This document shows positions 20,786 to 32,636 of a DNA stretch of 64,000 bases, in pieces. Both the position numbers and the translations under genes were made by a program. Under the pieces are notes generated by a model that made no database searches, was not told where the DNA came from, and saw only the letters and a list, made by a program, of their open reading frames with translations. This DNA is from Progne subis subis (lineage: Eukaryota; Chordata; Aves; Passeriformes; Hirundinidae), in assembly GCA_022316685.1 (NCBI GenBank), contig JAKJHU010000368.1, forward strand, positions 1 to 64,000. Reading direction: 5' to 3'. Within the stretch, counting starts at the first letter, position 1, and each line of letters begins with the position of its first letter.

Positions 20786-21260
20786 ACAACCCCAATACAG
20801 GGGGCTGGGGCTGACTCAACCAAAAGCGAGATGTTTTGCCTGCAGGCGTGATCGTTGGACCAAGAAGACAATGGTCTCACTTACTGCTAAGAACATGGAC
20901 TACCTGTTCCCCCTTGGGAGCTTCAACACATTTACCTGTTCCCCCTGTGACTGAGGACTATAATAAAAACCCCTGAGTTAACCAGAGATTTGGAGAGAGC
21001 CTCTCCCCGACGCGACAGGCGGACCCATCGACCGGACCACGAGGACTCCATCTCCACCTTTGGTAGCTATATCCCCCCCTTTCCTCTATCTCTTTCTCTA
21101 TCTCTTTCTCTCACTCTTAATCCCTCTATCGCATTTGCTACAGTCAATCAATAAAAGGTGCATTTGTTTTAATGCTGAAATCCCCTCTGTGTTGTGTTTT
21201 GCACTCTGAGATCAGTAAACGAACCATCACAACCCCCGCTTGTATGAGCGGATCGTGACA
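20786..21260 (+). mobile_element. Solo LTR of a second family, plus orientation
   Basis: Ends GGATCGTGACA at 21260, exactly where homology to 44845 onward starts. It has a TATA-like TATAATAAAA at 20959-20968 and AATAAA at 21150-21155, spaced as in a U3-R-U5 unit. A CT-rich stretch (TCTATCTCTTTCTC) lies between. Its 5' end is not sharp because ERV-L LTR sequence abuts it. No internal viral genes follow. Confidence 0.7.
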
Positions 21261-21261
21261 C

Positions 21262-22640
21262 CTGCCTGTGGACTTTTTGCCCAGGAACAAGTCATACAAG
21301 GGCCTGCTTTCTCAGGAAGAATGGTTGAAAGACAAGAAGACATCTGGCTAAAGAGTGCAGTGATGGAAAAAACAAGGACTGAATCTGGGAATTAGGGAAT
21401 TAGTTTTATGGAAATGGCTACATTGAAATATGCATCTAGTGACTGTATATAAGCAACACGTTGGTAGAATTACATGTCCATGTAAGGTTAGGAGTTATCC
21501 CTCACTTGACCTCCTGAGTAAATTATACCCTCTTATATAGCAAATTTGTGTTAAGGAGTCTTGTTGTGGTATTTTTGAGAGTTGGTGATGGAAGGGTCCG
21601 CAACAAACCAAGGAGTCTACTAGGACACTGTGGAAACTCATGGAACAAAGAGTCTATTTTGAAACAGCGGAACCCCATGGAACCCAAATCCATTTTGGCG
21701 CATTGGGGCCACATTGAAGCAATGCTCCATTGTGATACTGTGGCTCCAAGCAGACCCTTGTGACACAAAGAAACCTCTTGGAACCAAGGGGCCATTTCTG
21801 TCACAGCAAGGCCTCGGGGAACCATGGGTCCATTGTGACACTGCAGAACCTCAGAGAACCAAGGTGACCATGTTATAGTACAGAACCTCATGGAACCAAG
21901 GGTGCATTATTAATGTGTGTGGCCCCATGGAACCATGAGCCATTGTGAAACAGCGTGGCCACATGGAGCCAAGGGGCCATTGTGACACTGAGGAACCTCA
22001 TGAAACCAAGATTCCATTGATACCCTGTGTGGCTCTGTGGAGCCAAGAGGACCACAGTGACATTGCGGGGACTTCATGGAGCAATGGAGACTGACACTTT
22101 GGGACCCACTGAAACCAAGGGGCCATTATAGCATGGCAGGGCCTCATGGAATCAAGGGAGCTACAGTGAACACTGTGGGTCTCCATGGGATGAAGGGACA
22201 ATTCTAACACTGTGGAACCAAGGATACCATCGTGACACTATGGGGCCTCATGGAAGCAAGGAACCATTGTGACACTATGGAGTCTGGCAGACGAAGGGGC
22301 AGTTGTCACACTGTGTGGAACCACTGAACCAAGGAGTCCATTGTGACTCTACAGGGCGCCATGGAACAGTGCAGGACCCCATGGAACCAAATGTTCATTG
22401 TGACATTGTGTGGCCTCATGGAATCCTGGAGGCCATTACGTCACTTTGAGGCTTGTCACTTGTTGAATCAAGGGGCTCTGCAGGGCTTCATGGAACCAAG
22501 GAGACGCTTCTGACATTGTGAGTCCCCAGGGAACCAAGGGTCCATTGTGATACTGTGGTACCAAGGAGACCCCTGTGACACTGCAAGGCCTCATGGAAGC
22601 AAGGGATCATTGTGACACTTCAGGGCCCCGTGGAAACAAG
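21262..22640 (+). repeat. Duplicated block shared with ~44845-46140
   Basis: From CAGGAACAAGTCATACAAGG the sequence parallels 44872 onward (CAGGAACAAATCATGCAGGG), through the 37-bp repeat array and phrases such as TGGAACCAAGGGGCCATTATAGCATGGCAGGGCC. Similarity is moderate. The junction with the LTR at 21260/21261 marks that insertion. Confidence 0.75.
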
Positions 22641-22680
22641 GGGCCAGCATCACACTATGATGCCCCATGAATCCAAGGGA
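21590..22680 (+). repeat. ~37-bp tandem array (CATTGTGACACTG ... CTCATGGAACCAAGG)
   Basis: About 28-30 degenerate units of the general form CCATTGTGACACTGCAGGG followed by CCTCATGGAACCAAGGGG. The unit mixes palindromic hexamers (CTGCAG, CCATGG) with TGTGACA. It does not encode a conserved protein, and stops are common in all frames. Confidence 0.9.
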
Positions 22681-22684
22681 ACAG

Positions 22685-23525
22685 GTAACAGGTCTGGTTG
22701 GCTTGGCCTGTCTGCTCCAGCTGACCTCAGCATATTGAGGGTCTCTTCTCATGCTCCCCTCAAACACTGGGGCTCTGGGCTTTCCTTCAAATGCAAAACA
22801 ACTTTCCTTCTCACTCAAGCACCCATGGCCAATATGGGATTCCCCCTCCAAATTCCCTAATACTCAGGGATTGCTCCCAGACAAAAGTTGCCATTACCAA
22901 CATCTGACTGACCCTATCTTCCTGAGAGCTGGCTCTCACCTGCCTTCAAACACTGAGGCTCTGTGCTTTCCTTCCTATGGAAAGAACTGTTCCTCCTGCA
23001 CAGGCACCCATGTCAGAAATTGGTACATCTCCTCAAAAATTCCTATAGGTAAGGGTTTCTCCCAGACAAAAGCTGCCAGCACAGACAACTCTGGCTGGCC
23101 TTGGCCCCTGGTGGTTGCCTCTAATCTGACTTGATTCACTGGGGCTCTGCCCTTTCCTTCCTATGGAAAAGAACATCTCCAGATGCCCATTTGGGATTTC
23201 AGCTTCAATACTCCTATATCCAAAGATTGCTCCTTGATGAAACCTGACATTACACACAGCTATGGTTGGACTTGGTCTCCTGGGAGCCAGCTCTCACCTG
23301 CCTTCCAAACACTGGGCCTCTCTGCTTTCCTTTCTATGGAAAAGAATGGGCCTTCTCCTCCAGGCAAAAAGGGTTGAAATTGGGATTGAACATTCAACAT
23401 TTTGAAAATGAAAGAGTTGCTCCCAGAAAACCTGCCAGGACAGACAGGTCTGGCTGGCCTTGGCTTCTGGTGACTGCAGTTCATCAGCCCCTGAAACACT
23501 GGAGCTCTGTGGTTTCCTTCCTGTG
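22685..23525 (+). repeat. ~180-bp tandem repeat, 4-5 units
   Basis: The block GGCTCTGTGCTTTCCTTCCTATGG recurs at about 22770, 22950, 23135, 23315 and 23505, with phrases like GTCTGGCTGGCCTTGG and CAGACAAAAGCTGCCAG in fixed order. Units are diverged. The same unit appears at 23985-24260 and 47160-47660. Here it is sandwiched between 37-bp arrays. Confidence 0.85.
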
Positions 23526-23529
23526 GAGA

Positions 23530-23975
23530 CCATGGTGACATTGTGGAGCCCCAGGGATCCATGGACATGATTCTGACACTTTGAGGCCTTCTGAAATGAC
23601 AGGGCCATTGTTGCACTGTGGAGATGCTGTGAATTCCAGGTACCATTGTGACACTGCAGGTTACCATGGATCCCAGCGGCCACTGTGACACTGCGGGGCC
23701 TCATGGAACCAAGGGGAGCATTGTGTGGAGCAGCAGGGCTTTGTGGAACCAAGAGGCCATTGTTGCTGTACAGGGCCTCGTGGAACCAAAGGGCCACTGT
23801 GATCCTGCAGGGCACCGTGGATCCATGGAGAGGCATTGCAAGGCCCCATGGAATCATGGAGACAATGGTGACACTGCAGGGCCCCACAGAACCAAAGGGC
23901 CATTGTGACACCTCAGAAGAAGGGAGATCATTGTGACACTACAGGGCCTCATGGAACCAAGGGGAGATGGAACAG
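23530..23975 (+). repeat. ~37-bp tandem array, second block
   Basis: About 12 units of the CATTGTGACACTGCAGGGCC type. The switch from the 180-bp repeat occurs at TTCCTTCCTGTGGAGACCATGGTGAC, without spacer DNA. Confidence 0.88.
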
Positions 23976-23984
23976 ATCTGTGTA

Positions 23985-24260
23985 GTTTAGCCTCCCAGGA
24001 GCCACCTGACAGGTCCAGCTGATCTTGGAATGCTGAGGGCTGCCTCTCATCAGCCCCTGGAGCACTGGGGCTCTGTGCATTCCTTCCTATGGAAAAGAAC
24101 CAACCGTCTATCCAGGTGGCCACAGTTAAAATTAATACTCTCCCTGAAAAATTCCCTCGATGAAAGGGTTCTCGCAGACAAAAGCTGCCAGGACAGAGAG
24201 CTCTGGCTGGCCTTGGCTTCTGGTGATCACCTCTCATCTCAAGGAAGCCCTGAGGAAACT
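23985..24260 (+). repeat. ~180-bp repeat, 1-2 units
   Basis: Contains GGGGCTCTGTGCATTCCTTCC and AGCTCTGGCTGGCCTTGGC in the same order as the larger array. It ends at GAAACTATTTGAAGAGG. Confidence 0.8.
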
Positions 24261-24269
24261 ATTTGAAGA

Positions 24270-25189
24270 GGTTTGACTATTGCAACATCAATGAGTCTCT
24301 CATTGTCTGAAAAACTCAGAAAAACTCAGATAGGCTGCTGATCGTATGTGCCTTTTTTTTTTTCTCATTGCATATTATGCATGAAATACTATTTTCAGCT
24401 AAAAGTATTCTTCTTATCACTCTACCAGTGTTATCTGACACAAAACACCTCCTCCACACATGGATCCAGGTCACCTGTATAAGCAAACACAATAAAGAAT
24501 CCAGCAGGAATGATTTGTCTCTGCTCCCATCTGTCCCATCTCCTCTGGAGCTGGAGGTGCAGCCCCAGCACTTGGGAGGGCTCCAGGGGTCCGCAGCTCA
24601 GCTCCCACACAGAGAACTTGCAGACCCTGGGATGCCCCTTTCAGCCTCAGTGCCCAGAGCCTTTCTGTAACTTTCCCCCTGGAGCTGCTGCTTCCCTGCA
24701 GCCCCGGCCATGGACAGCAGCAGACCCTGGTGTGTCCCAGCAGCAGTGCCAGCTCAGGGCCCTGTGGGGAGCAGGGGCTGGGGCAGCAGGACAAACCAGC
24801 CCGGCCGGCCAGGACCTGCTCAGCTGGGGAAAGGGATGTCCAGGGAGAAGAGCAAGAGAGTGTTTCTGTGCCTGCAGGGAGGAGTGCAGAGGGAGCTCCT
24901 GCTGCAGGCACCAGCTCTGGCCAGGCCCCTCTCTCCCCTGCCCAGGGCTGCTGTGCTGGCCTGGGGACAGGGGCTGGCACTGAGTGGGCAGAGGCAGCCT
25001 GTGCTGGGCATCTCCTGGGGCCAGGAGCAGGAGTCCTGCACTGTCACTGAGCTCCACTTCCCCTGCCATGGGGAGCTCCAGCCCTGGGGCTGATGTGGAG
25101 GCTGACCTCCCTCTCTGCCCCTCAGCCGCTGCTGAGCCCTTCCAGGGGGCCAGGGCTGTGGGGTGAGTGTGGAGCATAGAATATGGACT
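24270..25189. other. No gene seen; GC-rich flank-type DNA
   Basis: The part from 24558 (AGCACTTGGGAGGGCTCCAG) is homologous to the sequence right of the ERV-L provirus at 39923. Stop-poor frames overlap on both strands and no domain is recognised. Confidence 0.5.
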
Positions 25190-25818
25190 TTAAAATTAGG
25201 AAATTCTATAACAGGTATGTTTTATTTCCAGCTGGGACACACACGGGGGATATTTCCTCCAAACTGTGTGTGCTCCAGTGACTTTCACTCACTTACTTAT
25301 CTTTTGAAGTATTACATATGCATTAAATTTAACAACACAGCCATACATATTCATTACCTAGCTCCACCTAGCCTCTCTTCATATTACAATTAGCCAGAAC
25401 ATCTTTCTGCAGCTGCAGAGTCCCCTCTGGTGGTCGTGGGCCAGGGTCTTCTGATGAAGTAAATTGTCTTCCTCCCAATGTCCCCTTCTTGACCCCTCCT
25501 TCTGGGCAGGCACAGGAAGGATTTGGCGAGTTCCCAGGTCAGTTTGAACTGGACAAACCACGAGCCTGGTTCTTGCCGGCTCCCAAGCCACCAAGTTCTG
25601 CTTTATTGATTTTTGGCAAATATCTAGGTCCAGCTTTTTTGAAGTTTCAACATTATACATCTTACCTATATGACTTCTACCTAGTAACTACCCAGCAGCC
25701 AAACTTAATAGCTAATCTTCTGTGTTCTCAGTACAAGCTGTTTTTTCACTTTCGCAAAATCACCAAAAGCTGCTTCTAAAATCCTCTATTTTCAAAACTG
25801 TAAATGTCCCCCATATCA
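25190..25818 (-). mobile_element. Class I ERV 3' LTR
   Basis: Similar along its length to 32637-33250. Shared blocks include TATGTTTTATTTCCAGCTGGGACACAC, GAGTCCCCTCTGGTGGTCGTGGG and CCACCAAGTTCTGCTTTATTG. On the minus strand AATAAA occurs within the R-like part (complement of CTTTATTG near 25600) and again near the U5 end. A purine-rich minus-strand tract just beyond 25820 could be the polypurine tract. Boundaries are approximate. Confidence 0.82.
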
Positions 25819-26339
25819 TGTGCCCCATTTTTCTTTCTAAATATTGCAAATTCTTTTGCTTCTTACGATACTTATCATATATTCTATGACCATCCCTAAC
25901 TAATTAATTAAACCATACAATAAACCTAATGGCAATCCTTCTTAATAATTCCAAGTTCCAAAAAGGCATAACCAAAACCAAACCAAAAGTTTAGCTCACT
26001 AAAATTAATAAAACTACTATAAAATGACATAGTTTATGTAAGAGCCTTGTTGCAGTAAACCATCCAAAAGGCACATTCCACCAGTGATGAGATGTGTCTT
26101 TCTGTATTCTCCTAAAGACTTATTTTATAGTTTTTGCATAATGGTGTGTTGTAATCAGGGTTCTTCAGCTAAGGACAAATTCATCCCAATAGGCACAGAC
26201 AATATGTCTTATTCCCCTCACATATATACCCCGGTTGTTTTCTTGTGGCACATCACTCTACATTAATAAAACAAAGGTAGTCACTACACTTGTTACAGGG
26301 TCATAAGTGAAATTAACCAAAACCCACCAAAATTGAAGT

Positions 26340-26890
26340 TTCCTCTCTAGGTCAAATGATTTTCCAAATTTCAGTGGGAAAGGTGCCTTCTCTTCTTTCT
26401 CTAATAATTGAGGGAGACATTTCCTGCATCTACAACTGCGCTTGAATGGAACTGAGAGCTAAAAAAATGTTTCCAAGTGGCTGTTCCCAAAGAATTTGCT
26501 AATAGTTTATGGTCTTGCTCTTCGATGTCCTCTCATTCTGGTAAAATTTTAAACAGTTTCCAGTGGGTAGTGCCTAAAGGTTACTGTAACTTAACTATGT
26601 CATTTACAGTTGCAGCCAATCTATTCATTAATACTTTTGAATCCAGTGTGTTCAAACCCCCAGTCCTGTTCCCAGCATTCCTGTGAAATCTCTTTTCTGC
26701 TTGAATGTATAAGGTGCACGCTTCTGTAGTGGAAGCGCCTACCTGCCTTGCCATCTGTGCTCACTTCAGGGCCCATTCTGAACTGAGCAATAGCCTTGGC
26801 TTCCTGTCATTTTTAATAGCACCTGGTCCTATCTTGGTGACTAAAGGGTTGGACAAGTGCATTTGGAGGTGTGGTGGTGCTTTCTAATGT
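26340..26890 (-). pseudogene. env: Env-like remnant of the class I ERV (weak)
   Basis: Position between integrase and the 3' LTR implies env. One minus-strand frame near 26590-26660 reads GLNTLDSKVLMNRLAATV, a heptad-like stretch compatible with a retroviral transmembrane-subunit ectodomain, followed by a stop. No signal peptide, cleavage site or membrane anchor could be assigned. The remaining sequence to 27050 is degraded. Confidence 0.4.
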
Positions 26891-27052
26891 TTGTGTTGGA
26901 GTTGTCCTGCTTCTGAGGACAACTGTCCTATCAATCTGCGGGTTTGACATTGGTTGTAACTATGATCATAAAAGCCAGTGTTCTTGACCACAATGTACTC
27001 ATTTTGCTCGGGTAATTTTTAGTTTCAGTTCATTATCACCCAGTGTTGCTTT

Positions 27053-30000
27053 TCAAGGAGTCTCTGGAGCCTTCTTTGCTCGAGTGTGATGGATCCAAGT
27101 ACTCTGTTCCTTGATCTTAATCATGGTGAATGTGGTGAGAAGCACCTGGAATGGTCTCTCCCATTGTGGTTTCAGGGTCTTCTCTGCATGAGAATTAACA
27201 TACACATAATCTCCAGGCTCTATGTCATGCACTGGCCCATCCAACCCTCTGCTTTGAGTTCTACCCACACGTTTTTCAGTGTTTCTGAGTTGCTCACTCA
27301 AGGCCACCATGAAGGTGGTCAGTGTTTCCTCCCCAGTCTGGGAGGATATTCCTTTCTGTACCCTACGTGGTCTTCCACAAAGCGTTTCAAAAGGACTGAA
27401 CTTTTCATTTTTTCTGGGTTTAGTCCAAATTCTCAGCAATGCCAGTGGGAAAGATTGAGGCCAGGGTAAATAATCCCTAGCTACACTATTTTTGAAATAA
27501 AATGCAGTCCTCTCTCTGAGGATACTGTTACCTCTCAGGCTTTAGCTGTCCTTGTGGGGAAAGCTTCTGGCCACCCTGAAAAGGTATCAGTACCAAAAAA
27601 TATTGATACCCCCCTTTTCTTGGAAGTTCTGAAAAGTCAGTCACTGCTTCCTGGGCCCATGACCCTTTCCAATTTGCACAAGTTTTGGGTTGAGGGTATT
27701 ATTTGGTTTAGTCTGGAGGCAAAAATCACATTGTCGAGTCACTTGGGCAATGATAATCTTTTCAGTTAAATAGTTTTGCAGGGCATCAATTCCCCAATGT
27801 GTTTTCTTATGTTCCTCCCTTGCTGGTGACCACAGTAATGAGAGGGGATAGCTAGCTTCCCTTCTGCTGTTACAGCCCATCCCTCCTGGTTATATGTTCT
27901 CTCCTGGCTGTTAATTAGTTTTCTCTCTTCTTTATTATATGTTGGCTTACCTTTGGGGAAATCCAACCGTCTGGAATCAAGGCTCCTTCTACTGTTATCT
28001 CACCTCTTGCTGCTTCTTTTGCCTTGTCTGCTAGCTCATTTCCTTTCTCCAGTTCTGAGCTCACCTTCTGGTGTGCCTTCATGTGCATGATTGCCACCTT
28101 CTCAGGCATCTGGACTGCTTCCAATAGTCACATTATCTCTTGTGCATGTGTGATGTTCTTCCCCTGCAAATTCAACAGTTCCTTTTCCTGGGCTCCATGG
28201 GCATGTACAATCCAAATGGATATCTTGAGTCTATACAGATGTTGATTCTCTTTTTCTTTGCTAATTCCAAGGCACGGGTTAAAACAATTATCTTGGCCTT
28301 TTGTGCAGAGCTACCTGCTGCTAAGGGTCCAAATTCAAGAGCCTTTCTGCAGGTGGTAACAGCATACCCAGCATGTCGCTTTCCACTAACAACGTAAATA
28401 ACTGCTCCCATCAGTGACCCAGGTTTCTGCATCATCCAAAGGGGTGTCCTTCAAATCTGGGCAGCTAGAGCAAGTGGCTTTGATAGTCTGCAGGCAGTCA
28501 TGATGTACCGGCTCCCCTTGATTTCCGCTGAGAAAAGAGGTCGGGTTGACAATGTTAGTTACAACTATCTCTGCATTGTCTTGCTCTATCATGATAGCTT
28601 GGTATTTCAGGAACTGCTGAGGGGAAATGTGGGAGTCCTATAAACTTAGAGTTTGGGGGTTTAGAGCATAGTACTGGATGTGAGTCAAGATGGAGGATTT
28701 TGGGTGTTGCCTTTGTTCTTCTTCACCTTCTTCTTCCTTCTTGTTCACGAATCTGGGTGGTTTTCTGTAATTGGGTGAAAGAAATCCGCATTGCGTGTTT
28801 TGGGTGATCATAACTGGATTAGAAGAATAAATAATATAGACATCAACTGTTTATTGGATAATTGGGACTTAAATAGCCTTGAATAGACACCATTTAACTC
28901 ACTTTCTCCACTTGTTAGAGAGAGCTCACATCTCGTGTGTTTGTAATAGATAGGGATAATAAATTTCAGAGTGAGACTTCAAAAAGAATGTCTCCTGAGT
29001 TTTATTCACCCTGATCTTGGAGCAGGAAAGAGCCAGGCAACCCCACAGGGAAAGCCAGTGGCCACCCTTTACTTCCAACACTGCAGACACTGTGTGAGAC
29101 ACTAGCACAGTCATTTTCTGGCCCAAGGTGAACTTGCGTGCTTCTTGGATGTTCAGCACCACAGCTGCCACAGCTCTAAGGCAACCTGGCTGTCCTTTGG
29201 CTGCTGCATCCAGCTGCTTAGAAAAGTAAGCAACTGCCCATCGATATGGGCCCAGGCCCTGTGCCAGTATTCCCAGGGCAATCCCCTGTTTCTCATGGGA
29301 AAAGAGAAAGAATGGTTTACTCACGTCTGGAAGTTCCAGAGCTGGAGCTGACATGAGAGCTTCCTCTAGCTGTTCAAAGGCCCGCATGGCTTCCTTTGTC
29401 CACTGGAGGTCTTTGTTTCAGTTTGCAATGAGCACATACAGAGGTTTCACAAACAGTCTGTAATTGTAGATCCATAATTTGCATCACCCCATCATTCCCA
29501 AAAAGGTTCTCAGTTCCTTTATCATCTGAGGTTTCTGGGTTTGGCATATTACCTCTGTGTGCTCTTTTCCCAAAGTCTGTTGTCCAGCACTGACCTCATA
29601 ACCCAGGCAAATCACCTTCTTCTGCTTTACCACTTGAGCCTTTTTCTTTCATACTCTGTACCCCTGAAGCCCCGGGAAATTTAAAAGGCTTACTGTCCAG
29701 GCCACACACCCCTCTTCTGTCGGAGTAGCTATTAGGATGTCATCTACATACTGCAACAATTTCCCTTCTCCTGGTGCTGCTTCCCAGGATTCTAAGTCTT
29801 TTGCAAGTTGTTCTCTGAACAAGGTGGGTGAATTTTTGAACCTCTGCAGAAGCACTGTCCACATGAGCTGAGTTTTCCCATTCAAATGCAAAAATTTTCT
29901 GTCTGGCTTCATGGAGAGGGAAGCAAAAGAAGGCATCCTTTAAATCTAGAATGGTAAACCAAGTTAACTCTGGTGTTAAACACATTAACAAGGTGTATGG

Positions 30001-30440
30001 CTTTGCCACTATGGGGTAAAGACCCTCAGTTATCTTGTTGACAGCTCGTAAATCCTGTACGACTCGATATGACCCATCAGGTTTTTGGAGAGGTAGCAGT
30101 TTTGACATCGGACTGACATGCCTTTAGCAACCCCAGCTGTAAGGAGTTTTCAATTATCAGCTTAATTCTTTCCCTATTCTCTTTTCCCAGGGGATACTCT
30201 TTGATTCTCACTAGTTGTTTCCCATCCTTAGGTTTGAATTGTATTTGGGGTGCATTTTTTCCTCTCCCTGGTGTATTGGAAGCCCATACTCTTGGCCACC
30301 TATTTTTGATCATTTACCTCCAAAGTAATTTCCACAATTTTAAATAAATGGTTGCTTATAATTTTCTTATAAATCTCTCCCTAGGAGTGACTCAGGGGAG
30401 TTAGGCATGTATAAAAACTTACAGATACCCCATTGTTTTC
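27053..30440 (-). pseudogene. pol: Class I ERV pol (PR end, RT, RNase H, IN), multiply broken
   Basis: Reading right to left: the protease C-terminal LLGRDL (~30380), RT N-terminus (30313-30077), the RT core QDLRAVNK and LDLKDAFFCF (30108-29740), then a frame change to the frame with catalytic YVDD at 29750-29739. Next come the RT-RNase H connection (29387-28926), RNase H pieces (28592-27915, WVTDGSS), the integrase zinc region (27880-27641, HHCC partly kept), core fragments including DTFSGWPEAFPTRT (~27560-27600), and the integrase C-terminus with GDYVYV and LKPQW (27439-27053). At least five frame changes or stops separate them, so no functional product is expected. Motif style (YVDD, LLGRDL, GDYVYV) is gammaretroviral. 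Confidence 0.87.
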
Positions 30441-30493
30441 CATATTTATATTTTAATGGCTTACAAAAATGTGCTATTTTAGACTGACCAGTT

Positions 30494-31170
30494 GCCCCCT
30501 TGTCCTAGGGTGACTTTATGATGCTTGTATCCCCAGTTGTCTGTTCTGTCTGAGTTGGATATTGTGTTCTGTGCCTTTAAGCCTGGTTCTGAGAGTGAAC
30601 TGGGGAGACAGAGAAGGGCCGAGTTTGTTTTCAGAAACTGCACTCACTCCTCTGCATTCCGGCTCCTGGACTGTGTTTGTCTGAAGCACAGACAGACAGC
30701 GGGACAGAGATCTCCTGTGCTTTTAGTTAGTTTTAGCTAGCTTTAGAGGCAGAGAAGTTCCCTGGACTGTTTTTTCCTTTTTCTTGGGACTTGTTTAAAC
30801 CTGCTCTGGGCTGAAAACTCTAGAAGAGCACCAGGAGCGCAGCACCTTCACCCCACCGGGGCCCAGGATGGCATTTTCCAGCATCAGAGGGACTGATGAG
30901 ACATGGAGTGAGCTGAGCTACAACTCACAGAAAGGACTTTCCTCAATTTTGCCCTCTCTCTTCAGAGTGGTGAGAGGTTTTATTGTTTCATATAATTCAT
31001 TCTTTCTGCTTGTGGGCATTTGTTAAATAAATAGTTTTTTCAACTTTTCTCTAAGGAGATTTTTTTCCCTGACCAACTGGGGCTGGGGCCATTTGGGTTT
31101 GCTTCCCAGAGGGACCCTATTTGGAGGTTTCCTCCCAAATTTGCCCTAAACCCTTCCCTATAACATAGTC
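30494..31170 (+). mobile_element. Diverged ERV-L-type LTR, plus orientation, nested in the class I ERV
   Basis: Begins TGTCCTAGGGTGACTTTATG and follows the sense order of the ERV-L LTRs (AGATCTC, AGTTTTAGCTAGCTTTAGAGGCAG, TTTTATTGTTTCATATAATTC). It ends degenerately near CTATAACATAG. It keeps a standard AATAAA at 31026-31031, where the younger LTRs have AGTAAA. It lies between the protease end and the gag/leader region of the class I ERV and has opposite orientation to the other family members here. Confidence 0.85.
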
Positions 31171-32636
31171 GTTCCCCACTAGCAGTAAAGCTTTATTTAA
31201 AACTGAGTATCTTGGTCTCATATCCACCATGAGTTTCACCTTCTCCGCCTCTTCCCAGCTTCATTTTTATAACCAGTGGATCTGCAGGAGTGGAATCCCC
31301 CAGTTTCAGGTACTAAATGTGACTTTCCACACACAAACTTTAAGATCTCGGGTTCCAAATCCACTTGCCTAAGGTGTTGTTCTTGCTCACACCCAAGTAC
31401 ATACACTCTGTTGCCTTGCAAAAAAATAATACCAACACCTTGTACAAATCTTACACTATATTAAAACCCACACGGGATGCCACTCTCTCAAAAAGTTAAT
31501 TGTCCTGAAATTTCCACAAAAACAATGTATCCAATTCCTCTCTCTTGGAAGATCCAGATCCTCTACTGCAGGTTTCTCCCAATCCAAGGCTACCAGCATT
31601 CCTGCAGAGGTCTTATACACCCCTTCTAATAAAACCTCTTTGTTTGTTTGTTTTGTTTTTTTACCCAGCAATATGCTCAATTCAAGAACTCCCATGGACT
31701 GGGTCCAAACCACTAATGGAGAAGAGTTCCCTACACTCATCTAGCCACAGTTAAAACACCCAATAAAACACTCAGTAATCACCACACACTCAGGCACAGC
31801 ACGCTCAGACACTGCACACTCTCCTGTGCTCCCTCTCTGTATTCCCACGCTTTGCCTGTCTCTGGCCGTTCCGGTCGCCCAGGGAAGGAAACGCAGATCG
31901 GGGCTCTGCACTCACTCTGTGTCTGCTGGCACATCTCACTCACACAATCAAATGTTCAAACTTAGCAATCACACAAATACAGGAACAGTAACTCAATTGC
32001 AGTTATAGTTGGTTGTCACAAGAGGGAAGTGTGACCACACTAATGAATACAGCTATTGCAAAAACTCCAAAAATTCTTTCAAAAGGCACTACATCAAAAC
32101 CACATATCCCACACAGCATATATCACTGGCTTTTCGTCCCACATAAATCACCTTACATAAATCATCTTACAGAAAGCCTTTTTCCAATCACTAATTAATA
32201 GAATCTTACAACAAACACAATTTATACAGGATATTTATGGTATAGCAACCAAGTAATAAATAATACTTATAATATCTTGGTTTCTGCTCAGATTACCCTA
32301 CCTGCCAGTGGCCACCCAGTGTGGTCAACAGAAATCCCCTTTTTCCATATTTCCAAAATTACTCTACCAGATGTCTCTGACAGATACTTAACCTTGTGCA
32401 GACATCTCCAGCTTATTGGTTTACCTTGAGTGCCCTCCCTTAAAAGTCAATTAAATATACCTTCTCTGACACGTGCAAGGGCTTTGTTTGCCCCTGCAGG
32501 AGCGGCCAGGGAGCAGAGTTCCCCCTGGAAAAGATCTGGGGTGCGCCTTGGAGTGTCCATCCACACGGGAGCTTCTGCAGCCAGACAAAGAAGTCCCTTG
32601 GTGGTCAACAAGTGAAGGGTAGAACAGGAACTTTAC
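31171..32636 (-). pseudogene. gag: Degraded leader/gag region of the class I ERV
   Basis: This lies between the nested LTR and the 5' LTR. Minus-strand frames at 31740-31456 and 31421-31236 are short and not clearly assignable to matrix or capsid. No zinc knuckle is seen. No convincing primer-binding site was found next to the LTR at ~32630. Identity rests on position alone. Confidence 0.45.

Larger units (their letters stand above)
18700..20998. repeat. Local direct duplication of an LTR composite
   Basis: The order LTR, internal stub, LTR end, second-family U3 occurs twice: ~18700-19653 and ~20050-20998. The second LTR copy lacks the outer ~65 bases present in the first. Small indels distinguish the copies, for example CAGAGTTCAAACAG against CAGCACAAACAG. 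Confidence 0.85.
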
